This document shows, piece by piece, positions 36,809 to 46,296 of a stretch of DNA of 64,000 nucleotides. Each line of letters starts with the position of its first letter. Within the stretch, counting starts at the first letter, position 1. The notes beneath the pieces were generated by a model, which worked only from the letters and a program-made list of their open reading frames with translations, did not search any database and was not told the origin of the DNA. Source of the stretch: Alphaproteobacteria bacterium (GTDB lineage: Bacteria; Pseudomonadota; Alphaproteobacteria; Kiloniellales; DSM-21159); assembly GCA_030433005.1 (NCBI GenBank), contig JAUILQ010000013.1, positions 41,379 through 105,378 on the forward strand, given 5' to 3'. A program made the position numbers and the translations under genes.

Positions 36809-37387
36809 ATGAAGTTCCGTCCGTTGCACGACCGAATCGTCGTCGAAGCGATCGCCGCGGAAGAGCGTACCGTCGGCGGCATCATCATTCCGGATTCCGC
36901 GCGCGAGAAGCCGCAGCAGGGCAAGGTGGTCGCCGCCGGCCCGGGCGCGCGCGGCGAGGACGGCCGCCTCACGCCGCTCGACGTCAAGGTCGGCGACGTC
37001 GTGCTCTACGGCAAGTGGTCGGGCACCGAGGTCAAGGTTGCCGGCAAGGACCTGCTGGTGATGCGCGAATCCGACGTCATGGGCGTCGTCCAGCCGGCCG
37101 GTGCCGCGAAGCCGGCGGCCAAGACCGCCGCCAAGGCGCCCGCCAAGAGCGCGGTGCGCAAGGCGCCGGCCAAGAAGACCGCGGCGAAGGCTCCCGCGAA
37201 GTCGGCGACCGCCAAGACGCCGGCCCGCAAGCCGGCGGCGAAGAAGGCGGCCGCGCCGGCCAAGGCGGCGGCCAAGACCGCCGCGAGCCGGGCCAAGACG
37301 ACGGCCAAGACCGTCGCGAAGAAGGCTGCGCCGAAGAAGGCCGCACCGAAGAAGGCCGCGACCAAAGGGGCCGGCCGCAAGAAGTAG
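36809..37387 (+). CDS. groES: GroES co-chaperonin with histone H1-like C-terminal tail
   Basis: The lid of the GroEL chamber. Residues 1-97 are a complete Gro[21 protein letters not shown], the mobile-loop GGIIIPDSA, and the usual end near ESDVMGVVQ. The frame then continues without a break for another 95 residues made almost only of Lys, Ala, Pro and Thr/Ser. By count these include 26 Lys and 4 Arg with no Asp or Glu, in repeated patterns such as AAKAPAK and KKAAP. Normal GroES has about 95-105 residues in total. The tail resembles histone H1-like or KPAA-type nucleic-acid-binding tails. Promoter, CIRCE and groEL spacing are otherwise normal. Confidence 0.95.
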   Translation: MKFRPLHDRIVVEAIAAEERTVGGIIIPDSAREKPQQGKVVAAGPGARGEDGRLTPLDVKVGDVVLYGKWSGTEVKVAGKDLLVMRESDVMGVVQPAGAAKPAAKTAAKAPAKSAVRKAPAKKTAAKAPAKSATAKTPARKPAAKKAAAPAKAAAKTAASRAKTTAKTVAKKAAPKKAAPKKAATKGAGRKK

Positions 37388-37403
37388 CCCCGTTCATCAG
37401 TAA

Positions 37404-39083
<1,680 letters not shown>

Positions 39084-39110
39084 TCCGCCCGACGCTATCT
39101 CGACCGAGCA

Positions 39111-39147
39111 GGGCCGCCGGGCACCGCCCCGGCGGCCCTTCGCTTTT
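39111..39147 (+). terminator. Rho-independent terminator of groESL
   Basis: GGGCCGCCGG (39111-39120) pairs with CCGGCGGCCC (39129-39138) around a short loop and is followed by TTCGCTTTT. It stands 28 bp after the groEL stop and separates the operon from the next gene. Confidence 0.85.
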
Positions 39148-39197
39148 CCGGGTCCCTCGGGATCCGCCCCCGCAGACCGCCAGGGAGACGCCCGCCG

Positions 39198-40022
39198 GTG
39201 CCCGTCGTCGATCCCATCGCCGTGACCGACCTGATCGTCGAGGCCGGGGCCGAGGAGGCCCTGCCGCGCTTCCGCCAGCTCGCCGAGCACGAGGTCGAGC
39301 GCAAGGCCTCCGGCGAGCTGGTCACGGTCGCCGACCATGCCGTCGAGGCGCGACTGACGCGCCGGCTCTCGGAGCTGCTGCCGGGCTCGCTGGTCGTCGG
39401 CGAGGAGGCGGTCGAGGCCGACCCGCGCGTGCTCACGCGCTTCGACCGCGACGCCTACGTCTGGATCATCGACCCGATCGACGGCACCGGCAACTTCGCG
39501 CAAGGGCGCGCCGTCTTCGCCGTGATGGTCGGCCTGGTGCGCGGGCGCGAGCTGCTGGGCGGCTGGATTCACGATCCGATCGCCGGCGTCACCGCCCTGG
39601 CCGAGAGCGGTTCCGGCGCGGTGCTGCGCGACAACGAGGGCAGCGAGAGCCCGCTGCGCGTTCTGCCGCCGGCGCCGCTCGGCGAGATGACCGGCGCGCT
39701 CAACGCCGGCACTTTCGGCTCCAAGGAGCTGGCGCGCACCCTCGAGCGCAACCGCCGGCGGCTGAGCACGCTCAAGGGCCTGCACTGCGCCGGCCAGGAC
39801 TACCTGCGCCTGGCGCGCGGCGAGATGCACTTCCTGCTGTTCAGCAAGACCAAGCCCTGGGACCACGTGCCCGGCCTGGTCATCCACCGCGAGGCCGGCG
39901 GCTTCGGCCAGCTGCTCGAGGGCCGGGCCTACGAGCCGACCGACATCGCCAGCTTCGGCATCCTGATGGCGCCCGACCGCGGGACCTGGCGGGCGCTCAA
40001 GACGCAGCTGCTCGCCGAGTAG
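39198..40022 (+). CDS. Inositol monophosphatase family protein
   Basis: A 274-residue, magnesium-dependent sugar or inositol phosphate phosphatase. Metal-site motifs are VVGEEAVE (about residue 73), WIIDPIDGTGNFAQG (about 90-104) and the C-terminal KPWDHVPGLVIHREAGG. The start is GTG 39198. The family includes inositol-1-phosphatase, histidinol phosphatase and CysQ-type enzymes; the motif set does not decide between them. It is a single gene after the groESL terminator and convergent with the D-2-hydroxyacid dehydrogenase. Confidence 0.88.
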   Translation: MPVVDPIAVTDLIVEAGAEEALPRFRQLAEHEVERKASGELVTVADHAVEARLTRRLSELLPGSLVVGEEAVEADPRVLTRFDRDAYVWIIDPIDGTGNFAQGRAVFAVMVGLVRGRELLGGWIHDPIAGVTALAESGSGAVLRDNEGSESPLRVLPPAPLGEMTGALNAGTFGSKELARTLERNRRRLSTLKGLHCAGQDYLRLARGEMHFLLFSKTKPWDHVPGLVIHREAGGFGQLLEGRAYEPTDIASFGILMAPDRGTWRALKTQLLAE

Positions 40023-40047
40023 GCGCCCGGCTGCTCCTTCGTGCGGC

Positions 40048-40998
40048 TCAGTAGCCTGCCTCGCGGTCGACCTCATGCAGCAGCGGACGGCCGGCGACCA
40101 GCCGCCGGTAGTTCTCGGCCACGTCTTCGAGACCGTCGTCCAGGTGCCAGCCGGAGACGTGCGGCGTGACCGAGACGGCCGCATGACGCCAGAAGGGATG
40201 GTCCGGCGGCAGCGGCTCCTCGCGGAAGACGTCGAGCACCGCGCCGGCCAGCCGGCCGCCGTCGAGCGCGGCCAGCAGGTCGGCCTCGACGACGAGGTCG
40301 CCGCGGCCGACGTTGATCAGCACCGCCTCCTTCCTGAACCGCTCCAGCAGCCGCGCGTCGAGCAGGTTGCGCGTTTCCGGGGTCGAGGGCAGCACGGCGA
40401 CGACGTAGTCGCTCTCGCCGAGCAGGCCGGGCAGGGCGGCCGGACCGGAACGGCAGTCGACGCCGGCCAGCCGGTCTTCCGACGGCCGCTTCGGCCGGCG
40501 GCTCCAGCCGAGCACCTGGAAGCCGAGGCCGGCGAAGCAGGCCGCGACCTGGCCGCCGATGTGCCCGAGGCCGAGCACGGCGACCGTCGTCTCGACGGCG
40601 CGCCGCGGCGCCAGGCGATGCCAGCGGCCCGCCCTCGCGTCCTCGGCGTGGCGCACCAGGTGCCGCTGGCGCAGCAGCACCTGGGCCAGGCAGTACTCGG
40701 CGATCTCGCGGGCCGCCGCCGCGGGCTTGAGGCGGGCGACGCGCACGCCTGCCGGCAGCTCGCCCTGGGCCAGGATGCCCTCGACCCCGGCGCCGAGCTT
40801 CTGCACCAGCTGCAGGCCGGGCAGCCGCGGCGCGACGTCCGGGTGGAGCCGGACGGCCGCCAGCATCGCCACGTCGGGCAGCTCGCGGGTCGGCGGCCCG
40901 CAGTGGATGGCCACGCCGGGCAGCAGCGGCGCGAGCCGGGCGCGCAGCGCCGCGTCGGTCATCCACTCCGGAGCGCGGACGTCGATCAGCAGGCTCAT
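40048..40998 (-). CDS. D-2-hydroxyacid dehydrogenase, glyoxylate/hydroxypyruvate reductase-like
   Basis: An NAD(P)H-dependent reductase of 2-oxoacids, 316 residues. The nucleotide site is VAVLGLGHIGGQVAACFAGL (about residues 138-157). The catalytic triad is visible as Arg in INVGRGDLV, Glu in FREEPLPPDHP and His in SVTPHVSGWH. The lack of the canonical N-terminal lobe motifs of formate or lactate dehydrogenases and the GhrA-like C-terminus favour glyoxylate/hydroxypyruvate reductase. ATG 40998 overlaps the stop of the upstream amidohydrolase (ATGA), so the two are coupled. Confidence 0.87.
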   Translation of the reverse strand: MSLLIDVRAPEWMTDAALRARLAPLLPGVAIHCGPPTRELPDVAMLAAVRLHPDVAPRLPGLQLVQKLGAGVEGILAQGELPAGVRVARLKPAAAAREIAEYCLAQVLLRQRHLVRHAEDARAGRWHRLAPRRAVETTVAVLGLGHIGGQVAACFAGLGFQVLGWSRRPKRPSEDRLAGVDCRSGPAALPGLLGESDYVVAVLPSTPETRNLLDARLLERFRKEAVLINVGRGDLVVEADLLAALDGGRLAGAVLDVFREEPLPPDHPFWRHAAVSVTPHVSGWHLDDGLEDVAENYRRLVAGRPLLHEVDREAGY

Positions 40999-41936
40999 TC
41001 GCGCTGCGGCGAGCGGCCGTGGGGCTCGGTCAGCAGGCCGTAGCACTCCGGTCGCCGATAGGTGGCGAAGTCGAAGAAGCGCTTGTACTCGGCCGTCGCG
41101 TCCAGGTCGACGCGGTAGGGCAGCAGCTCGTCGCCGAGGCCGCTGCTCAGGGCGACGACCTCGCCCGAGGGCGCGATCACGCAGGAATGGCCCATCATCG
41201 CGCAGCCGCCCTCGGTGCCGGCCTTGGCCGCGGCGACGATCCAGGTGCCGTTCTGGTAGGCGGCCGACTGCATCGGCAGCAGGTGGTGCAGCTTGCGCAG
41301 CGCGTTCTGCGCCGGGTTGTCGGGCAGCTGTGCCGGCGAGTTGTAGCCGAGCGCGACCATCTCGGCGCCCTGCAGCCCGAGCATCCGCCAGGCCTCGGGC
41401 CAGCGCCGGTCGTTGCAGATCAGCAGGCCGACCCGGCCGCCCAGCGCCTCGGCGACCGGGAAGCCGAGGTCGCCGGGCAGGAAGTACCAGGGCTCCAGGT
41501 GCTGCAGCTTGAGCGTCGGGTCGTAGCGGGCGTTGCCCGGCAGGTGGACCTTGCGGTAGCGGGCGGCAACGCGGCCGTCCGGAGCGACCAGGATCGCCGC
41601 GTTGTATCCGAGGTGGTCGGCGCCGCCGCGCTCCGGATGGCGCTCGCAGTAGCCGAGATAGAAGCCGATGCCGTAGCGCCGGGCCCGCTCGAACAGCGGG
41701 GCCGTTTCGGGACCGGGCAGGGCGCTCTCGAAGTAGCCGGCGACCTCCGCCGGGTCCTCGATCAGCCAGCGCGGGAAGAAGGTGGTCAGCGCCATCTCGG
41801 GGAAGACGACGAAGCGGCAGTCGGCGGCCCGGGCTTCGTCCAGCAGGGCGAGCAGGCGGGCGACCACCGAGCGGCGGCTCTCGCCCCGCTCGATCGGCCC
41901 GAGCTGGGCGGCGGCGGCGACGAAGCGGCGGGACAT
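40995..41936 (-). CDS. N-carbamoyl-D-amino-acid hydrolase-like nitrilase-superfamily enzyme
   Basis: A carbon-nitrogen hydrolase of 313 residues. The catalytic triad is Glu in FVVFPEMALTTFF (about residue 47), Lys in YRKVHLPGN (about residue 128) and Cys in LLICNDRRWPEAWR (about residue 173). The ICNDRRWPE motif and the following LGLQGAEMVALGYNSP are characteristic of D-carbamoylases, which release D-amino acids from N-carbamoyl-D-amino acids in hydantoin breakdown. It is divergent from the class III aminotransferase across 143 bp. No hydantoinase gene is in the window, so the natural substrate remains open. Confidence 0.85.
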   Translation of the reverse strand: MSRRFVAAAAQLGPIERGESRRSVVARLLALLDEARAADCRFVVFPEMALTTFFPRWLIEDPAEVAGYFESALPGPETAPLFERARRYGIGFYLGYCERHPERGGADHLGYNAAILVAPDGRVAARYRKVHLPGNARYDPTLKLQHLEPWYFLPGDLGFPVAEALGGRVGLLICNDRRWPEAWRMLGLQGAEMVALGYNSPAQLPDNPAQNALRKLHHLLPMQSAAYQNGTWIVAAAKAGTEGGCAMMGHSCVIAPSGEVVALSSGLGDELLPYRVDLDATAEYKRFFDFATYRRPECYGLLTEPHGRSPQRE

Positions 41937-42079
41937 GGGGCGGTCCTCCTGCGGGCGCCGTGCCCAGGATCTGGTTCGAGCTTATCCGGCTTGGGCTGTT
42001 GAACCCGGACCGGCTGGCGGTCGAGACTGCGGCTTGCCCGCCCGAAATGTAAAGGCGGTCGAGCAGGAAGGCGATTTCC

Positions 42080-43465
42080 ATGACCCGGTCCCCTGCGGAG
42101 AGCGAGCCCGGCAGCGCCATCGAGCGCGCCTACCGGGCGCGCACGCCCGGCTCGGCCGCCCTGGCCGAGCGCGCCCGCCGTCGGCTGCCCAGCGGCGTCG
42201 TCCACGATTCCCGCCATATCCTGCCCTACGGCCTCTATGCCGCGCGCGCCGAGGGCGCCAGCAAGTGGGACGTCGACGGCAACCGCTACCTCGACTATTT
42301 CGGCGGACACGGCGCCCTGCTGCTCGGCCACAATCACCCTGCGGTCGGCGACGCGGTCGCCCGGCAGCTGGCGCTCGGCACGCATTTCGCGGCCAACCAC
42401 GAGCCCGAGGTGCTGTGGGCCGAGACGATCTGCAGCCTGGTGCCCTCGGCGGAGCGGGTGCGCTTCCACGCCTCCGGCACCGAGGCGACGCAGATGGCGG
42501 TGCGCCTGGCGCGCGCCTTCACCGGCCGCAGCAAGCTGCTGCGCTTCCACGGCCACTATCACGGCTGGCAGGACGACATGACCGTCGGCTACGCCTCGCA
42601 CTTCGACGGCGGCGTGCCGATCGGCGTGCCGCCGGCCGTGGCCGGCGCGACGCTGGCGCTCGATCCCTACGACGCGGAGGCCGTCGAGCGCTGCCTGTCG
42701 GACGACGGCGACATCGCGGCGGTGATCGTCGAGCCGTTGGGGGCGGCGACCGGCAAGGTGCCGCTCGACCCCGGCTTCCTCGCGGCGCTGCGGCGCTGGA
42801 CCGCGCGCCACGGCGTGGTGCTGATCTTCGACGAGGTGATCACCGGATTCCGGGTCGATCCCGGCGGCGTGCAGGCGACCAGCGGAGTCCGCCCGGACCT
42901 GACGACCCTGGCCAAGATCCTCGCCGGCGGCCTGCCGGGCGGTGCCGTGGCGGGCCGCGCGGCGATCCTCGAAGGGCTGGACTTCGAGGCCAGCGCGCGC
43001 GCCGGCCGCGAGAAGATCTATCACCCCGGTACCTTCAACGCCTCGCCGCTCTCTGCCGCGGCCGGCACGGCGGCGCTCCGCGCGATCCGTGAGGAGGACG
43101 CCTGCGCCCGGGCGAGCGCCCTGGGCGCGCAGCTGCGCGAACGCCTGAATGCGGTGCTGGAGCGCGCCGAGGTGCCCTGGCACGTCTACGGCGAAGCCTC
43201 GGCCTTCCATGTCTTCATGGGCGACCTGGACGCGGCCGGCGGGCGCCGCGACTTCCGGCCCCGGCGGCTCGGGCGGGCCGAGCTGCAGGCCCAGCCCCCC
43301 GGCCTGGCGCGCCTGCTCCGGCTGGCGCTGAACCTGCACGGCGTCGATTTCTCGGGCTGGCCCGGCGGCCTCGTCTCCGCCGCCCACCGCGAGGCCGACC
43401 TCGAAGCCACCGCCGAGGCCTTCGCGGCCAGCCTCGGGCTGCTGCGCCGCGAAGGTGCGATCTGA
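42080..43465 (+). CDS. Class III aminotransferase (glutamate-1-semialdehyde aminomutase-like)
   Basis: A 461-residue PLP enzyme of fold type I. The motifs are HASGTEATQMAVRLARAFTG (cofactor phosphate), HGHYHGWQDD, LIFDEVITGFR (Asp contacting the pyridine nitrogen) and the Schiff-base lysine in TTLAKILAGGLPGG. The substrate could be a semialdehyde or amino acid; the gene is unlikely to be hemL itself because its N-terminus and context differ. ATG 42080 follows an AGGAAGG site. It is divergent from the carbamoylase/dehydrogenase pair and followed by a MocR-type regulator, suggesting one regulated amino-acid module. Confidence 0.87.
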   Translation: MTRSPAESEPGSAIERAYRARTPGSAALAERARRRLPSGVVHDSRHILPYGLYAARAEGASKWDVDGNRYLDYFGGHGALLLGHNHPAVGDAVARQLALGTHFAANHEPEVLWAETICSLVPSAERVRFHASGTEATQMAVRLARAFTGRSKLLRFHGHYHGWQDDMTVGYASHFDGGVPIGVPPAVAGATLALDPYDAEAVERCLSDDGDIAAVIVEPLGAATGKVPLDPGFLAALRRWTARHGVVLIFDEVITGFRVDPGGVQATSGVRPDLTTLAKILAGGLPGGAVAGRAAILEGLDFEASARAGREKIYHPGTFNASPLSAAAGTAALRAIREEDACARASALGAQLRERLNAVLERAEVPWHVYGEASAFHVFMGDLDAAGGRRDFRPRRLGRAELQAQPPGLARLLRLALNLHGVDFSGWPGGLVSAAHREADLEATAEAFAASLGLLRREGAI

Positions 43466-43472
43466 GACGACC

Positions 43473-43543
43473 GTACCGCATTCTTAAGTCCAGATTGGTA
43501 CAGCGCATGGTATAACGAGGCGGCTTTCAGCATAATCGTACCA
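43473..43543. promoter_or_regulatory. Repeated TGGTAC/GTACC half-sites before the MocR gene
   Basis: In the 94-bp gap before the MocR gene, related half-sites recur: GTACC (43473), TGGTAC (43496), TGGTAT (43508, in direct repeat with a 12-bp step) and GTACCA (43538, inverted). A TATAAC-like -10 overlaps the second TGGTA (43511-43516). The array looks like an autoregulatory operator for a dimeric regulator such as MocR, which often binds direct and inverted repeats. No -35 was fixed. Confidence 0.5.
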
Positions 43544-43559
43544 GTCCAGAAGGCGGATC

Positions 43560-44930
43560 ATGGGTCGTTCCAGGACGGAGGAGATCGTCGAAGCGATGGC
43601 GCGGCGGGTCGAGGCCGGGCAGTGGCCGGCCGGCAGCCAGACGCCGTCGCTGCGGGCCGCCGCCGCCGAGCACGGCGTGGCCAAGAACACCATGGTCGAG
43701 GTCTACCGGCGGCTGGTCGAGAGCGGCCACCTGGTGGCGCGGCGCGGTTCGGGCTTCTTCGTGGCCGAGCGGCGCGCGCGGCCGGACCGGCTGCTGTCGG
43801 AGGCCGCAGGCGCCGCCGTCCCCCTCCGCGGCGGCCCGCCGAAGACGCCCTGGCAGCTGCCCGGCGGCGACGAGGCCCCGGCCGACTGGCTCGCCGACGC
43901 CGCGCTCGACCGCCACCTGGCCTCCTTGTCCGTCGAGCGCTGGTACAGTGGGGGACCGGCCGGCTGTCCGGTGCTGCGGGAGCGGATCGCCGAGCGTCTG
44001 GCCGCGCGCGCGATCCGCGCCGGCGCGCCGCAAATCCTGACCACGGCCGGATTCGACCACGGCCTCGACCTCATCGTCCGGCGCTACGTGGCACCCGGCG
44101 ACAGCGTCCTGGTCGACAGCCCGGGCCACGCCCCGCTGTTCCAGGCCCTGCGGCTGGCCCGTGCCGGCGTCGTCGGCGTGCGTCGCGGGCCGCAGGGGCC
44201 GGACCTCGACGACCTCGCGGCCAAGCTGGCGGCGCTCGGCCCGCGCCTTTTCTTCACCCAGACTCTGGCCCACGATCCGCTGGGCAGTTCGGCGACGCCG
44301 GAGACCCAGCATCGCCTGCTCGGGCTCGCCGAGCGCCACGGCCTGACCCTGGTCGAGCTCGACCCCCTCGCCGAGATCCTGGCGCCCGAGAGCCCGCGTC
44401 TCGCCGCCTTCGACCAGCTCGAGCGGGTGATCCAGCTCGGCAGCTTCGCGCCGACGCTTGGGGCCGGCTTCGGCCTCGGCTACCTCACCGGGCGGGCGGA
44501 GGTGGTCGAGGAACTGGCTGCCCTGAAGGGCGTGACGCTCGGCGCCGGCGCCGGCTACCTGGAAGCGCTGGTGGCCGGAACGCTCTGCAGCGAGGCCTAC
44601 CGCGCCCATTGCAGCCGCCTCGCCGGGCGTGTCGCCGAGGCCGCCAAGGCGAGCGTTCGGGCGTTGCGGCAGCTCGGTTTCACGGCCCTGGTCGAGCCGG
44701 CTGGCGGCTTTCACCTCTGGTGCCCGTTGCCGGACGGCCTGGAGGAGTCGACGGTCGTCCGCTCCGCTGCGGCCGAGGCCATCCCGGTCGCGCCGGGCTC
44801 GGCCTTCACGGTGCCCGGCGACTATCGCACCGGACCGGCGCTGCGGATCAACCTCGGCCATGCCGAGGCGCCGGGCTTTCTCGACTTCATGGGCCGGCTG
44901 CTGCGCGGGGAGCTCGAGCCGGCGACCTGA
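43560..44930 (+). CDS. MocR-type regulator (GntR HTH + aminotransferase-like domain) lacking PLP lysine
   Basis: A 456-residue fusion. The GntR winged helix occupies about residues 5-70 (QTPSLRAAAAEHGVAKNTMV is the recognition part, GSGFFV the wing). A fold-type-I aminotransferase-like domain follows. In active family members the internal lysine lies in a GSFSKTL-type motif and a Tyr in the preceding DDY motif. Here the stretch reads LGSFAPTLGAGFGLGY and VELDPLAEIL, so both residues are replaced. It may bind an effector without a Schiff base, or not bind PLP at all. It is downstream of the class III aminotransferase in the same direction. Confidence 0.85.
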   Translation: MGRSRTEEIVEAMARRVEAGQWPAGSQTPSLRAAAAEHGVAKNTMVEVYRRLVESGHLVARRGSGFFVAERRARPDRLLSEAAGAAVPLRGGPPKTPWQLPGGDEAPADWLADAALDRHLASLSVERWYSGGPAGCPVLRERIAERLAARAIRAGAPQILTTAGFDHGLDLIVRRYVAPGDSVLVDSPGHAPLFQALRLARAGVVGVRRGPQGPDLDDLAAKLAALGPRLFFTQTLAHDPLGSSATPETQHRLLGLAERHGLTLVELDPLAEILAPESPRLAAFDQLERVIQLGSFAPTLGAGFGLGYLTGRAEVVEELAALKGVTLGAGAGYLEALVAGTLCSEAYRAHCSRLAGRVAEAAKASVRALRQLGFTALVEPAGGFHLWCPLPDGLEESTVVRSAAAEAIPVAPGSAFTVPGDYRTGPALRINLGHAEAPGFLDFMGRLLRGELEPAT

Positions 44931-44940
44931 GGCGCCGGAG

Positions 44941-46278
44941 TCAGGCGGACGGCTCGACCGCGGCCAGCAAGAGCTCGCGCAGAGGCGCGAGGTCGCCCTG
45001 TTCTTCGAGGCCGAGCACGGCGCTGCGGATCGCCGCCCGGCGCTCGGCCGGCAACGCGGCCGCCAGCGTCTCGAACTTGGCCTCGATCTCGGGCTGTCCC
45101 AGCGGAGCGCCCTGGTGGCCGCGCGGCTCGGTCGGGCCCGAGCGCAGACGGCGGCCGTCCTTGAGAGTGAGTTCGACCTCGCAGAAGCGGCGGTTCGGGA
45201 AGGCGGCGTCGAAATCGGCGCGCTCGACCAGCTCCAGGGCCTCGGCGAGCGCCAGCACGGCCGGATCGTCCAGGCCCGGCCCGTCGATCTCTTCGAGGCC
45301 CAGGCGTCCATGCAGGGCCGCGGCGGCGGTCGGGAAGGGCAGGGAGTACTGGGCGTGGTCGCTGGTCGCCGGGCGCCGCTCGGCCAGCCGGGTCGCGGCG
45401 TGGAAGGTCTCGACCCGGATGCCGGCGATCTCCGGTCCCTCCAGATCGTGCTGCCGGCGCAGCGCCAGGACCGCGGTCACCGGTCCCTGCGCCCAGAAGC
45501 AGACCGGGTGCAGCTTGACGTAGACCTCCGGCAGCAGCCAGCGCACGCCGAGGTCCTGCCAGACCTCCCGCTGTGCCTCGGCCTCGACGGTGACGGCGGG
45601 GGCGCCGGTGAAGCCCTCGGCGGCGAGCAGCGCCGCGCTGACCCCGACGAGCGCGCCCCAGCCGGAGCCGTCCTTGAGCATCGAGGGGCTGTCGATGACC
45701 CGCATCATCTGGCTGCGCGGCCCCCAGTACTCGGCGATGCCCAGGGCCTCGCGGATCCCGGCGGCGCCGAGGCCGAGCCGGCGCGCGCCCAGGGCCGCGA
45801 CCGCCAGGGCGTTCCACGCGCCGGAAGTGTGGTAATCGGGGACGCTGCCGTGCAGCGCCACGGCGGCGCGGTGCGCGAGCTCGTAGCCGAGCACGTAGCT
45901 GGTCAGGAAGCCGCGGCCGTCGAGACCGTCGGGCGCGGTCTCGGCGAAGGCCAGCAGCCCGGGCAGCAGCGCCACGCCGGCGTGGCCCTTGCTCGGCTGG
46001 TGGCCGTCGTGGGCATCGACCGAGTCGATCGCCGTCGCGCCGACGAAGGCGGCACCGGCCGGCGACAGCGGCCGGCCGGAGAACAGCGCCCGCGCCGGCT
46101 CCGGGCCGGCCGGAAACAGCCGGGCGGCGGCGCGCAGGGCAATGGCCCCGGGCTCGCTGCGCACGCCGACGGCGGCCACGCCGATGGTGTCGAGCAGCAG
46201 CAGCTTGCCGCGCTCGACGATCGCCGGCGGCAGGTCGTCGTAGGCCAGGCGCTCGACGATCTCGGCGGTGGTCGCCAT
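44941..46278 (-). CDS. MmgE/PrpD family protein
   Basis: A 445-residue protein of the 2-methylcitrate dehydratase/aconitate decarboxylase/iminodisuccinate epimerase superfamily. The large helical domain contains LLLLDTIGVAAVGVRSEPG, AIDSVDAHDGHQPSKGHAG (dipeptide HDGH near the active site) and SQMMRVIDSPSMLKDGS. The smaller lid domain begins after about residue 270. The PrpD reaction is unlikely to be the only option, since no prpB or prpC is present. It is convergent with the MocR gene and lies just after the SDR gene in the leftward direction. Confidence 0.87.
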   Translation of the reverse strand: MATTAEIVERLAYDDLPPAIVERGKLLLLDTIGVAAVGVRSEPGAIALRAAARLFPAGPEPARALFSGRPLSPAGAAFVGATAIDSVDAHDGHQPSKGHAGVALLPGLLAFAETAPDGLDGRGFLTSYVLGYELAHRAAVALHGSVPDYHTSGAWNALAVAALGARRLGLGAAGIREALGIAEYWGPRSQMMRVIDSPSMLKDGSGWGALVGVSAALLAAEGFTGAPAVTVEAEAQREVWQDLGVRWLLPEVYVKLHPVCFWAQGPVTAVLALRRQHDLEGPEIAGIRVETFHAATRLAERRPATSDHAQYSLPFPTAAAALHGRLGLEEIDGPGLDDPAVLALAEALELVERADFDAAFPNRRFCEVELTLKDGRRLRSGPTEPRGHQGAPLGQPEIEAKFETLAAALPAERRAAIRSAVLGLEEQGDLAPLRELLLAAVEPSA

Positions 46279-46296
46279 GGCGGCTGCGCCGTCGGC

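Noticed and set aside
36809..37387. groES tail as a frameshift or assembly artefact
   Set aside because: The tail is in the same frame as GroES, has a codon pattern like the neighbours, ends in a stop 34 bp before groEL with its ribosome site intact, and has a regular repeat character.
37107..37387. CRISPR-like repeat array suggested by recurring short units
   Set aside because: The repeats are coding Lys/Ala/Pro units without spacers of even length. No CRISPR array was seen anywhere in the window.
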